A DNA stretch of 64,000 bases. Origin: Gp7-AA6 sp036395755. GTDB lineage: Bacteria; Acidobacteriota; Thermoanaerobaculia; UBA5066; Gp7-AA6. The notes under the pieces were generated by a model, which saw only the letters and a list, made by a program, of their open reading frames with translations, ran no database searches and was not told the origin of the DNA. The stretch lies in the NCBI GenBank assembly GCA_036395755.1, contig DASWCZ010000079.1, positions 13,524 to 77,523 on the forward strand. Direction: 5' to 3'. This document shows positions 51,164-60,289 of this stretch, piece after piece. The translations under genes were made by a program, and so were the position numbers. Each line of letters begins with the position of its first letter. Position 1 is the stretch's first letter.

Positions 51164-53512
51164 GTGACGCTTTTCCCCGGCACTCGCCTCGGTCCCTACG
51201 AGATCGTCGCCCCTCTCGGCGCCGGAGGCATGGGCGAGGTCTACCGCGCGCGCGATCGCCGTCTCGATCGCGACGTCGCGATCAAGGTCCTTCCCGACCG
51301 GTTGGCGGCGGATCCGCAGGCCCTCTCGCGGTTCGAGCGGGAGGCGAAGGCCGTTGCGGCACTCTCACACCCGAACATCCTCGCGATCCATGACCTCGGG
51401 AGCGAGGGTGACGTCCGCTATGCGGTCATGGAGCTCTTGGACGGACGCACGCTTCGGGACCACCTCGAGGGAGGAACGGTCACGCCGCATCGCGCGGCGG
51501 AGTACGCGATTCAGATCGCTCAAGGTCTGGCGGCCGCTCATGAAAGAGGGATCCTCCATCGGGATCTCAAGCCCGAGAACCTCTTCGTCACGCGCGACGG
51601 GCACGTGAAGATCCTCGACTTCGGCCTCGCTAAGGCGGTCGCGCCCGGCGCCGATGGCACCGGAGCGTTGACGGCATCGGAGGGCACTGAGCCCGGCACG
51701 ATACTCGGCACGATCGGATACATGTCGCCCGAGCAGGTCCGCGGGCAGAGCGTCGACGGCCGATCGGACATCTTTTCGTTCGGCGCGGTCTTCTTCGAGA
51801 TGCTGGCGGGCCGCCGCGCCTTCCGCGCGGAATCCGCGGTCGAGACGATGAACGCGATCCTCACGGAGGAGCCCGACTTCTCGGGAGCCGGAAAGAGCGT
51901 GCCCGCCGGGCTCGAGCGCGTCGCGCGGCGTTGCCTCGAGAAGGATCCCGCGCACCGCTTTCAGAACGCCCGGGACCTGGGCTTCGCGATCGAGGCGGTC
52001 TGGGGCTTGAGCGCTGCAGAGGCGGCGCCGCTGGCGGCCGCAGAACCGACCGCCGGAAGGCGGTCCATCGCCGTACTCCTGTTCAAGGACCTCGCACGGA
52101 ATTCGGAGAACGCCCACCTCGGGCTGGGACTGGCCGATGCGACGATCACCGAACTCGCGACCGTCAAGTCGCTCCTCGTGCGGCCCACCGCCGCGATCCT
52201 GCGCTATCAGGACAGAACCGTCGACCCGCAGCAGGCGGGGCGGGAACTGGCAGTCGACGCGGTGGTCGACGGGAGCTTTCAGCGCGCGGGGTCGCGGCTC
52301 CGGGTCACGGTGCAGCTCGTCCGGACCTCCGACGGCCGATCGCTGTGGGGCTCGAAGATCGATACGACGCTCGATGACATCTTCGAGATGCAGGATCAGG
52401 TCTCGCGAAAGATCGCGGAGGCTCTGCAGGTCGAGCTGACTCCTTCCGAAGAGCGTCGCCTCGCTCGGTCGGCGCGCCCCGCAGGGGGAGCTTACGAGCT
52501 TTACATGAAAGGGAGGCTTCACCTTTCCCGCGAGACGATCGACGACGTCAACGCGGCGATCGAATCTTTCGAGAAGGCCGCGGAGGCCGACCCGCGCTTC
52601 GCGCTCGCCTGGGCGGGTCTCTCCGCCGCTTTTGCCAGGATGGGTTTCAGCTTCGACCCGGAGGGTGACTGGTGGGATCGCGCCCACGCGATGTGCGAGA
52701 AGGCGCTCGCTTTGGAGCCGGGCCTGCCGGAAGCACGGTACACCCGCGCGATCCTGCTCTGGAGCCCGGTCCGCGGATTCGACGTCGCCGGAGCGCTGCC
52801 CCAGTTCGCCGCCGCGATCGCCGGCCGCCCCAGCCTCGGGGATGCGCACGAGCGCCTCGCGGTCATGCTCGTCCACATCTCGATGTTCGAAGAGGGAGCG
52901 CGGCACTTCGGGCGCGCTCTCGAAATCAATCCGAACGACATGATGGCCCAGACCCATCTCGCTCTCTGCCGTTACTATCAGGGCCGCTACCGCGAGTCGC
53001 TCGACTCGTCGCAGCTCGCGATTCGCGAGGCGGCTTCGGCCTGGGGCACGTACCACTTGGCGCTCTGCCAGCTGCGTCTGGGCCTGCTAGCGGAGGCGGA
53101 GCAGACGGCCGAGCTCGGCGCCCGCCGCTTTCCGGGCGACGTTCTCGTATTCGGCGTCCGCGGACTCGTCGCCGCGTCTCGAGGCGAGGCCGCGCGCGCC
53201 CGCGATCAGATACAACTCACGATCCAGCACCGTCGTTCGTTCGGTCATTACCACCATGCGCAGTACGACGTCGCCTGCATTTATGCGCAGCTCGGCGAGA
53301 GAGAGCAGGCGCTCGACTGGCTGACCGACGCCGCGCGCAATGGGTTCCCGTGCTACGGCTTTTTCGAGACCGATCCGCTCCTCGGGTCCATCCGCGGAGA
53401 GGAGCGATTCCGCGCCCTCATGTCCGAGCTCCGCGAAGAGTGTGCCGGCTATCGGCGGCTCTACGAAGAGTTGCGCCGCTCGCACAGCGGCTCGGGCGAG
53501 ACCGCGGCTTAG
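51164..53512 (+). CDS. Serine/threonine protein kinase with TolB-like domain and TPR repeats
   Basis: The 782-residue protein has an N-terminal kinase (LGAGGMGEVYRARD, VAIKVLPD, HRDLKPENLF, DFGLAKA, GYMSPEQV). A TolB/FlgO-like domain follows (RSIAVLLFKDLARNSENAHLGLGLADAT; ELAVDAVVDGSFQRAG). The C-terminal third is TPR-rich (YELYMKGRLHLS; ALEPGLPEARYTRAILLW). There is no clear transmembrane segment between the kinase and the TolB-like domain. The GTG at 51164 lies 2 bp after the M24 stop, so the two genes are likely co-transcribed. Confidence 0.93.
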   Translation: MTLFPGTRLGPYEIVAPLGAGGMGEVYRARDRRLDRDVAIKVLPDRLAADPQALSRFEREAKAVAALSHPNILAIHDLGSEGDVRYAVMELLDGRTLRDHLEGGTVTPHRAAEYAIQIAQGLAAAHERGILHRDLKPENLFVTRDGHVKILDFGLAKAVAPGADGTGALTASEGTEPGTILGTIGYMSPEQVRGQSVDGRSDIFSFGAVFFEMLAGRRAFRAESAVETMNAILTEEPDFSGAGKSVPAGLERVARRCLEKDPAHRFQNARDLGFAIEAVWGLSAAEAAPLAAAEPTAGRRSIAVLLFKDLARNSENAHLGLGLADATITELATVKSLLVRPTAAILRYQDRTVDPQQAGRELAVDAVVDGSFQRAGSRLRVTVQLVRTSDGRSLWGSKIDTTLDDIFEMQDQVSRKIAEALQVELTPSEERRLARSARPAGGAYELYMKGRLHLSRETIDDVNAAIESFEKAAEADPRFALAWAGLSAAFARMGFSFDPEGDWWDRAHAMCEKALALEPGLPEARYTRAILLWSPVRGFDVAGALPQFAAAIAGRPSLGDAHERLAVMLVHISMFEEGARHFGRALEINPNDMMAQTHLALCRYYQGRYRESLDSSQLAIREAASAWGTYHLALCQLRLGLLAEAEQTAELGARRFPGDVLVFGVRGLVAASRGEAARARDQIQLTIQHRRSFGHYHHAQYDVACIYAQLGEREQALDWLTDAARNGFPCYGFFETDPLLGSIRGEERFRALMSELREECAGYRRLYEELRRSHSGSGETAA

Positions 53513-53527
53513 GCGCGCCTTCGTCCT

Positions 53528-54256
53528 TCAAAAGAGAAACTGGCCTCCGACATATCCGAGCAGCCGCGGCTTCTCCCGGGTCCGGTTTCCCAGTCCCGTC
53601 CCCGAGGCAACGAGCAGCAGGAGCCTTTCGCTGAGCCTTCCGCGCAGGCCGACGTTCAGAAGGAACTCCGACCGCCGAATGCCGAGCGGCCTCGAGCCGA
53701 ACACCTCTCCGATGACTTCCACGTTCTTGGAAACCTCCCGTCCGATCGCGAGTCCGTAAATCCATTCGTCTTCCTCGCGCGGCCGGTATTCGAAGCCGAT
53801 CTCGGCGTTTGCGGAGACCGGCCCGAGTTTCTTCTGCGCGGAAAGGGGGAGCAGGTACAGTCGGTCCGTCTCTCCGAGGCCACGCTTACGCGACGCCGCG
53901 GGGGCTCGGAGCCCGGCCTGGGGGTAGAGGGACAATGCGACTCCGTGGGTATCCTCATCGAGAAACCGCCACTTGATCCCAAGGAGCAGGTTTCCCAGGC
54001 CGTTCTCGCCGTTTCCGACGAGCCACGGCGCTTCGATCTTGAGCTGGATCCGATCGCCGACTCCGTAGTTTGCGTCGATGAGTGGCACGCTGAAAGTCCG
54101 ACCCGCGCGGCTGTCCTCTACGGTGAAGGCGACATTGACCTCCCACCGCCGGTTTCCGGGCGTGCCCGGATCGTCGGTCAGCATCGGAGGACCGCCCTGC
54201 GCCAAAGCCGCCGAAGCAGGGAATGCCACCGCTCCCAATAGAGAGGTCAGCCGCAT
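53528..54256 (-). CDS. Predicted outer-membrane beta-barrel protein
   Basis: The 242-residue protein has a signal peptide (SLLGAVAFPASAALAQ) and then GGPPMLTDDPGTPGNRRWEVNVAF, a common start of putative transporter/phenol-degradation-type barrels. About ten amphipathic strands follow (LGNLLLGIKWRFL; VSANAEIGFEYR; FLLNVGLRGRL). It ends with GGQFLF, whose terminal Phe fits an outer-membrane assembly signal. No enzymatic motif is visible. It is divergent from the MFS gene (51 bp). Confidence 0.75.
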   Translation of the reverse strand: MRLTSLLGAVAFPASAALAQGGPPMLTDDPGTPGNRRWEVNVAFTVEDSRAGRTFSVPLIDANYGVGDRIQLKIEAPWLVGNGENGLGNLLLGIKWRFLDEDTHGVALSLYPQAGLRAPAASRKRGLGETDRLYLLPLSAQKKLGPVSANAEIGFEYRPREEDEWIYGLAIGREVSKNVEVIGEVFGSRPLGIRRSEFLLNVGLRGRLSERLLLLVASGTGLGNRTREKPRLLGYVGGQFLF

Positions 54257-54307
54257 GGGACCGCTACCCTCTCACGGTTCGGATTCTCGGGGAACGTCGC
54301 GGGGCGG

Positions 54308-55507
54308 ATGAACGTCGGTCGCCGCCGCGCCGCCCGTTTCACGGACTACTTCGGGCTCGAGCGCAACGTCGTCGCGGTCGGCTCCGCGATGTTCCTGCTC
54401 GGCCTGGGGGAAAACCTCTGGAAGAGTTTCCTCCCGAAATATCTCCAGGCGTTGGGCGCGCCGGTGCTCGCGATCGGGCTCTACGGGACCCTGAAGGACT
54501 TCTTGGATGGCGCGTATCAGTATCCGGGAGGGTGGATCGCGGACCGATACGGTCGGAGACGCGCTCTCCTCCTCTTCGTGGGTCTCGCGTCCGTCGGGTA
54601 CCTGATCTACGCGCTCGCTCCCTCCTGGCCGTTCGTTCTCGTCGGCCTCGTGTTCAGCATGGCGTGGGTGAGCATGGCGAGCCCGACCCTCTTCGCGGTC
54701 GTGGGAGATGCGCTTCCCCGGGAGCGGCGTGCGATCGGTTTTACGGCCCAGGCCATCTTGAAGAGGCTTCCGATCGTGGTCGCGCCGACGCTCGGAGGGC
54801 TTGCGATCGCCGCTTACGGAGTGCGCACCGGCGTTCGGCTCGGCCTCGCGGTCACCGTGGCGCTCGCGCTCGCCACGTTCACCGTGGTCGCGAGAGTCCG
54901 GATCCCGCTCGTCGGGGAAGAGATCCCGACCCGGATCGGGGGCGTCTGGCGGTCCCTGCCCGGTCCGCTCAAGTGGCTCCTCTTCTCCGACATTTTCATC
55001 CGGACGTGCGAGGGCTTGGTCGACGTCTTTCTCGTCCTGTACGCGACGAACGTCGTGGGAGTGAGCGCGCCTCGCTACGGCGCGCTCATCGCCGTTCAGA
55101 TGGCGACGGCGATCCTGGTCTACGTTCCCGCTTCGAAAATCGCCGACCGCGCCGGAAGGAAGCCCTTCGTCATCACGACCTTCCTCTGTTTCGCGGCCTT
55201 CCCCGTCGCCGTCGTGCTCTCGCGGAGCTTTCCGGCGCTCGTCGCCGCGTTCGTGGTCGGGGGCCTTCGCGAAGTCGGCGAGCCCGCTCGAAAAGCCATG
55301 ATCGTGGATCTCGCGCGCCCCGACATCCGGGCGCGGTCGATCGGCCTCTACTACCTCGTCCGCAGCTCCGCCATCGCCCCGGCGGCATTCGCGGGCGGGC
55401 TCCTCTGGAAGATCGCGCCGTCCGTGCCGTTTCTGGCCGCCGGAGCGGTCGGCCTGGCGGGCACTCTTCTCTTTGCGCTGACGGTGGAGGAGCGCTACGC
55501 GGCGTGA
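54308..55507 (+). CDS. Major facilitator superfamily transporter
   Basis: The 399-residue protein has around 12 transmembrane helices. The loop 2-3 motif is GGWIADRYGRRRALL, and the second-half equivalent is KIADRAGRKPFVITTF. The first helix is VVAVGSAMFLLGLGENLWKSFL. It is the drug/metabolite-exporter type, but no substrate is indicated. It ends near the 203-bp gap preceding the duplicated-domain secreted protein. Confidence 0.9.
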   Translation: MNVGRRRAARFTDYFGLERNVVAVGSAMFLLGLGENLWKSFLPKYLQALGAPVLAIGLYGTLKDFLDGAYQYPGGWIADRYGRRRALLLFVGLASVGYLIYALAPSWPFVLVGLVFSMAWVSMASPTLFAVVGDALPRERRAIGFTAQAILKRLPIVVAPTLGGLAIAAYGVRTGVRLGLAVTVALALATFTVVARVRIPLVGEEIPTRIGGVWRSLPGPLKWLLFSDIFIRTCEGLVDVFLVLYATNVVGVSAPRYGALIAVQMATAILVYVPASKIADRAGRKPFVITTFLCFAAFPVAVVLSRSFPALVAAFVVGGLREVGEPARKAMIVDLARPDIRARSIGLYYLVRSSAIAPAAFAGGLLWKIAPSVPFLAAGAVGLAGTLLFALTVEERYAA

Positions 55508-55710
55508 TCCCCGGAGCGCGACTTGCTTCGAATTGGAGCGGAGGACGGGCGTCGGAGAACTCGACCTCGAACGCAATTCGGACGAAGGCGCCGTTCTCGC
55601 CTGCGACGTCCTGCCGCCTGTTCACTCTCTGTTCATCTCGGCAAACGCTGTCACGCTTTTTGCTCTGGTTTCTTGTGGCCACATTCCTGTGGCCAGGAGG
55701 GTGACAAGTG

Positions 55711-56391
55711 ATGAAGCGCGTAATTGGAATTGCGGCTGCTTTCTGCTTCCTCATTGGAGCACAGGCGGCCCTCGCCCAGACCACGGCCCACACGGAGACC
55801 AAGATGAAGCAGACGGGCCCCGGACCGAACGTCAAGGTCAAGACCGAGACCGTCGTCGGCACCGTCAAGGAATACGAGGCGGGCAAGAAGATCAAGATCA
55901 CGGGTCCGAACAACAAGAACTATTCGTTCGACCTCGACGAGACTGTCCGGGTCGACGGTGCGGTCACCGTTGGCCAGATGGCGAAAGTCGAATGGGCGAA
56001 GGGGAAGGACGGCAAGGAACGCGTGAACGTGATCGCTCTCTACACCGCCCCGCCGGGAGTCGGTACCGCCGCCAGCACGGCGAAGACGATGCCGGCAGTG
56101 CACCAGAAGACGGAAAAGGTCGTCCACAAGCCCGGGCCGGACATCAAGGTCAAGACCGAAACCGTCATCGGAACCGTGAAGGAGTACGAGCCGGGCAAAA
56201 AGATCAAGGTCACGGGTCCGAACGACAAGGACTATTCGTTCGACCTGGATGAAAACGTTTCGATGAAGAAACCCGTCGCGGTCGGCCAGCGCGTCAAAGT
56301 CGAGTACACGAAGGGCGACATGGGCAACCACGTCTCGGTCGTCTCCCTCGTGAAGGGGATGAAGAGCAAAAAGGCACGCAAAGCGGCCTGA
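55711..56391 (+). CDS. Secreted protein with two tandem OB-like repeats
   Basis: The 226-residue product has a signal peptide (MKRVIGIAAAFCFLIGAQAALA) and an internal duplication. PGPNVKVKTETVVGTVKEYE near residue 40 is repeated as PGPDIKVKTETVIGTVKEYE near residue 145. Each is followed by GKKIK-TGPN-K-YSFDLDE. The domains resemble the small secreted protein at 42873. The Lys-rich C-terminus (KSKKARKAA) suggests polyanion binding, but this is unproved. AGGAGG at 55695 is 10 bases before the ATG at 55711 and 7 before a GTG at 55708. Confidence 0.8.
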   Translation: MKRVIGIAAAFCFLIGAQAALAQTTAHTETKMKQTGPGPNVKVKTETVVGTVKEYEAGKKIKITGPNNKNYSFDLDETVRVDGAVTVGQMAKVEWAKGKDGKERVNVIALYTAPPGVGTAASTAKTMPAVHQKTEKVVHKPGPDIKVKTETVIGTVKEYEPGKKIKVTGPNDKDYSFDLDENVSMKKPVAVGQRVKVEYTKGDMGNHVSVVSLVKGMKSKKARKAA

Positions 56392-56403
56392 AGCGTTCGC
56401 GCC

Positions 56404-57627
56404 TCAGCGCGGAACAGTCGCCGACAGATCCGTGTTCGCCAGACGCTGCGCGGCCTCGCGCAGCGTCTCTTCTTTTTTCGCAAAATTGAAACGCGCCCGC
56501 GTTCTGCCTCCATTCGTCGCGTAGAAGCTCGACCCCGGGACCGCGACGACGCCCGCCCGCCGGGCCAGGATTTCGACGAACGACCGATCGTCCCGCCACC
56601 CGAGCGCCGCGGCGTCGGCCATCACGTAGTACGCGCCCTGCGGCGGCGTGAAGGCGAGTCCGGCGCTCTCGAGTCCCGCGAGCAGAATTTCGCGGCGTTC
56701 GGCATACGCCCGGCGAAGCTTCCGGTAGTACGAATCGGGAAGCGCGAGCGCGGCCCGGCCAGCCTCCTGAAACGGCACCGGCGCGCAGATCGTCAGGTAG
56801 TCGTGGACCTTCCGGATTCGGGAAGTGAGCGGCGCGGCCGCGACCGCCCAGCCGATACGCCAGCCGGTCACCGCGTAGCTCTTTCCGAGGCCGGAGAGCG
56901 TGACCGTCCGGTCCTCCATACCGGGCAGCGATCCGAGCGAAACGTGCTCGTGACCGTCGAACCAGATGTGCTCGTAGATTTCGTCCACGACGGCGATGAC
57001 TCCCGCCCGGGAGCAGATTCGCGCGATCTGCGAGAGCTCCTCGCGCGTGAGAACGCGACCCGACGGGTTCCCCGGCGTGTTGAGCAGCAGGAGGCGCGTT
57101 CGGCGGCGGACGGCTTTCTCGAGCTCTTCCACGTCGAATGCGTAGTCCGGCTCGCGGAGCGGGACGAAGCGCGGCCGCACTCCGGCGAGGATGCAGGCGG
57201 GCAGGTAGTTCTCGTACCACGGCTCGAAAACGATCGCTTCGTCTCCAGGCTCGGTGAGCGCCAGAATCGCGGCGACCTCGGCCTCCGAGACTCCGCACGT
57301 GATCGTGATCTCCCTTTCCGGGTCGGGCCGCATGCCGTTCATCCGCGCGTACTTGGCGGCGACGGCCTGCCGGAACTCGGGAGACCCCCAGGTGAAGGAA
57401 TACTGATGCTGACCCGGCTCGGAGATCGCCTCCGAAAGAGCGGCGAGAATTTCACGGGGCGGCTCGAAGTCCGGCAGTCCCTGGGCGAGGTTGATTCCCC
57501 CGACCTCCGCGCCGAACCGGCTCATCTCGCGGATGACGGACTCACCGAACCCGTCGGTCCGACGCGACAGGACCCGCGGCGCCCGCCGCGTACGGGGTGG
57601 ATGGCGCGGTTTCTTTCCGCTCTTCAT
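56404..57627 (-). CDS. Class I/II pyridoxal-phosphate aminotransferase
   Basis: The 407-residue enzyme has the fold-type I aminotransferase set: NLAQGLPDFEPP, NTPGNPSGRV (Asn), DEIYEHIWFDG (Asp and Tyr) and SGLGKSYAVTGWRIGW, where the Lys in LGKSYA binds PLP. The Arg in RTRARFNFAK binds the substrate carboxylate. This matches the kynurenine/methionine/succinyl-DAP aminotransferase group. The substrate cannot be fixed from sequence. The start at 57627 gives MKSGKKPRHPP, and the in-frame extension upstream is part of an opposing gene. Confidence 0.9.
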   Translation of the reverse strand: MKSGKKPRHPPRTRRAPRVLSRRTDGFGESVIREMSRFGAEVGGINLAQGLPDFEPPREILAALSEAISEPGQHQYSFTWGSPEFRQAVAAKYARMNGMRPDPEREITITCGVSEAEVAAILALTEPGDEAIVFEPWYENYLPACILAGVRPRFVPLREPDYAFDVEELEKAVRRRTRLLLLNTPGNPSGRVLTREELSQIARICSRAGVIAVVDEIYEHIWFDGHEHVSLGSLPGMEDRTVTLSGLGKSYAVTGWRIGWAVAAAPLTSRIRKVHDYLTICAPVPFQEAGRAALALPDSYYRKLRRAYAERREILLAGLESAGLAFTPPQGAYYVMADAAALGWRDDRSFVEILARRAGVVAVPGSSFYATNGGRTRARFNFAKKEETLREAAQRLANTDLSATVPR

Positions 57628-57660
57628 TAGACTCCTCGAAGTATCCCTTACGAGAGAGCC

Positions 57661-59031
57661 TTGCAACCCGTGACGCCAACCGATCCGACGTCCTCCGGTC
57701 TCCACCGGACCTTGACGCACGTCGAGTACTTCACGTTCGGCTTCGGAACGATGGTCGGCGTGGGATGGGTCGTTCTCATGGACGACTGGCTTGCCCGCGG
57801 CGGTCCGGGCGGCGCCGCGCTCGGGTTCTTCCTCGGGGGCGTCCTTCTTCTGCCGGTCGCGCGGACGTACGGCCGGCTCGTCGCGCGCTTTCCGGACGCC
57901 GGTGGTGAAATTGCCTACGCCGAACGGGTTCTTCCGCCGTCCGTCGCGTTCGGAGCCGCATGGACGATGGTGCTCTCTTACGCGATCGTCTGCCCCTGGG
58001 AAGCAGCTGCGATCGGCAACCTGCTCGCTCGCATCGTGCCCGCGCTGAACACCGCCCCCCTCTACGAGGTCGCCGGCCGGACCATCTTCGCCCCGCGCCT
58101 CGTTCTGGGTCTCGCGTTGACGGCGGCAATCGCGTGGCTGAACGACCGCGGCATGCGGTTTTCCGGCGTCCTGCAGAACACCGCGACCTTCGGGCTGCTC
58201 GCGCTCGTTGGGATTTTCGTGGCGCTCGCCTTCCTCCGCGGGAGCCCGGCCCACGTCTACCCGCTCTTCGCGCGTCCGGGCTCCTCCGGCGCCTGGCTGT
58301 CGATCCTGCTCGTCCTCCAGGTCGTGCCCTACTTCATGACCGGCTTCGAATCGGTCGGAAAGGAGTCGGAGGAGGCGCGTCCCGGGTTTCCGTCGCGCCA
58401 TTTCGGACGGGCGATCACTCTCGCGGAGGTCTCGGGGTTTCTGTTCTACGCGACGATCATCGTCGCGGTGGCCTGGATTTTTCCGTGGAGAGATCTGGTG
58501 ACGGGACATCTCGGTACGGAGGCGGCGTTCGCGCGCGCCTTCGGCTCGCCGGCGATCGCACGCCTCGTCGTCTTCGCCGCTTTTCTCTCGCTCGTGAAGA
58601 TCTTCAACGGCAACTTCGTCGCCGCGACCCGGATGCTGTACGGCATCGCGCGGCGGGGCCTCGTCCACCCCGGCTTGACGCGGGTCCATCCGCTCCGTGG
58701 CACCCCCCGCAACGCGATCCTCCTGATGGCAGCGCTCTCGATTCTCGGAGCGATCCTCGGCGACGCCGTGCTCGTCCCGATCTCCGAAGTCGGGTCGCTC
58801 GCCGTCGGGGTGGGATGGCTCTCGAGCTGCGTCGCGGCGCTCGCGCTGCGGAGGTCGAGAGAGGGGGGAGCGTTCGCTGCGGCGGCCGGCGCGCTCGTCG
58901 CGGCAGCGGTCGTCGCGATCAAGATCATTCCGGGCATCCCGGGGAGTTTCACAGCGTCCGAGTGGATTGCGTTCGGGCTCTGGTCCGCTCTGGGCCTGAC
59001 TTTCTGGGTCGCCCGCCGCCGCGCCCGTTGA
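57661..59031 (+). CDS. APC-superfamily amino-acid permease
   Basis: The 456-residue protein has 12 or so transmembrane helices. The first has FTFGFGTMVGVGWVVLMDDWL, the APC-type substrate/ion-binding GxG region, and FPDAGGEIAYAERVLPPSVAF follows. It lies divergently to the aminotransferase (33 bp apart), so the two could act on the same amino acid. Start is uncertain: TTG 57661 after GAGAG or GTG 57670. Confidence 0.88.
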   Translation: MQPVTPTDPTSSGLHRTLTHVEYFTFGFGTMVGVGWVVLMDDWLARGGPGGAALGFFLGGVLLLPVARTYGRLVARFPDAGGEIAYAERVLPPSVAFGAAWTMVLSYAIVCPWEAAAIGNLLARIVPALNTAPLYEVAGRTIFAPRLVLGLALTAAIAWLNDRGMRFSGVLQNTATFGLLALVGIFVALAFLRGSPAHVYPLFARPGSSGAWLSILLVLQVVPYFMTGFESVGKESEEARPGFPSRHFGRAITLAEVSGFLFYATIIVAVAWIFPWRDLVTGHLGTEAAFARAFGSPAIARLVVFAAFLSLVKIFNGNFVAATRMLYGIARRGLVHPGLTRVHPLRGTPRNAILLMAALSILGAILGDAVLVPISEVGSLAVGVGWLSSCVAALALRRSREGGAFAAAAGALVAAAVVAIKIIPGIPGSFTASEWIAFGLWSALGLTFWVARRRAR

Positions 59032-59090
59032 CCAACTCTGAGGACACTTCTGGCACGACGGATGCTTTGGCGGGGGGACGGGAGGCCGAC

Positions 59091-59243
59091 ATGGGCTTGA
59101 TTTTGATCATCGTCCTGGTTCTTCTGCTCCTCGGTGTCGTCCCGACGTGGCCCCACAGCAGAGGTTGGGGCTACTGGCCGAGCGGTCTTCTCGGGGTGAT
59201 CCTGCTCATCGTCATCATTCTGCTCCTCACCGGACGCCTCTAA
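59091..59243 (+). CDS. DUF3309 small membrane protein
   Basis: This 50-residue protein consists of two hydrophobic helices (LILIIVLVLLLLGVVPTW and GLLGVILLIVIILLLTG) around the conserved PTWPHSRGWGYWPSG turn. That matches DUF3309, a family of tiny membrane proteins of unknown function. GGGAGG lies 6-7 bases before the ATG. It stands alone between the permease and the next gene. Confidence 0.85.
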   Translation: MGLILIIVLVLLLLGVVPTWPHSRGWGYWPSGLLGVILLIVIILLLTGRL

Positions 59244-59299
59244 CCCGTCGCGGGCGCGGTCCCCGGGCGACTGGCACCCGATTGGCACAGTCAGGTGAC

Positions 59300-60289
59300 G
59301 TGCCGCCAAAGAAGGCGTCTCACGTCCTCGCCGCGGGCGTAGCGCTCGCCGCGATCGGCGCCGTGCGCGCAACGGAGGAGGGCGCATCGGTCCGGGATCG
59401 AACGCTCGCGGTCGAGCGGCTTCACTTCAACATGCTCGCGAATTCTTCGTTCGGGAGCCGCGCGGCTTCGGAGAACCTTCCCTTGCCGCAGTGGTTCTCG
59501 GTTCTAGCGGCGACCAACACTTCGCCGATCGAGGTCGCGATCCCGATCCCGCACGGCCTGGGGAACGGGGACACCGTCGTGATCAAGGGCGTCGCCGGCG
59601 ACACGGCGGCGAACGGATGGTGGAAGATCACGGTCCGAACCCCGACGACCTTCGCACTCGAGGGGTCGGACGGCAACGGAGACTACGCCGGCGGCGGGTC
59701 CGTCTTTCCCGCGGCCGGTCAGCCTCCGCCTCCCGGACCGGCGGACGAGCAGGGCGAGCTTCTCTGGACGCCCTGGTTCTCTGGCCCGGCTGCGTTTCCC
59801 CAGAGCGAGTTCTTCCGCATCGACGCCGGGGTCGCGACCGGCGAGATCTATTCGTTTCCCCAGCTCCCGACCGTGCCCGAGCCCACCCTGGTCACCAGCT
59901 TTGCGTCGCAGGAGATCGACGGCTCGCTCTTCCGGCCCGGCGAGAACCTCTGTCTCTCGATCGAAGCGAAGGTGACGGAGCCGGCCACCGACCGTCAGAA
60001 GCTGACGATGATCGTGACGGCGGCGCTCGGCCAGGTTCGCGTCTACCGGACGAGCTTTCCCGGGTCACAGATGACCGACCAGTACCAGCGCTTCGCGATC
60101 TGTTTCGCTCTCGAGCCGGATGCCGTCACGGAGGGCGGGGTCGTCCGCGTCGAGTTCTTAGACGAGATGGCCCGCGGCGCGCCGCCCCGGGCGATGATCT
60201 GGAGACGGCCGATGCTGTCCGAGGGAACCCAGCCGATCCCCTGGACGCCGAGCGTCCAGCCGCTGCCCCGGACGCACGCGTTCTACTGA
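59300..60289 (+). CDS. Secreted protein with FCCH-like domain
   Basis: The 329-residue product starts from a GTG with MPPKKASHVLAAGVALAAIGAVRA, a signal peptide. Residues around 75-130 (IPHGLGNGDTVVIKGVAGDTAANGWWKITVRTPTTFALEGSDGNG) fit the ubiquitin-activating-enzyme FCCH-like fold that is often found in phage tail and envelope proteins. The C-terminal part (SFASQEIDGSLFRPGENLCLSIEAKV) is a jelly-roll-like beta domain. The role is unknown. Its end overlaps the convergent kinase gene by 7 bp. Confidence 0.7.
   Translation: MPPKKASHVLAAGVALAAIGAVRATEEGASVRDRTLAVERLHFNMLANSSFGSRAASENLPLPQWFSVLAATNTSPIEVAIPIPHGLGNGDTVVIKGVAGDTAANGWWKITVRTPTTFALEGSDGNGDYAGGGSVFPAAGQPPPPGPADEQGELLWTPWFSGPAAFPQSEFFRIDAGVATGEIYSFPQLPTVPEPTLVTSFASQEIDGSLFRPGENLCLSIEAKVTEPATDRQKLTMIVTAALGQVRVYRTSFPGSQMTDQYQRFAICFALEPDAVTEGGVVRVEFLDEMARGAPPRAMIWRRPMLSEGTQPIPWTPSVQPLPRTHAFY

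Noticed and set aside
55674..55695. TGTGGCCA direct repeats before the tandem-domain gene as an operator
   Set aside because: Short repeats that overlap the ribosome-binding region; no other support.
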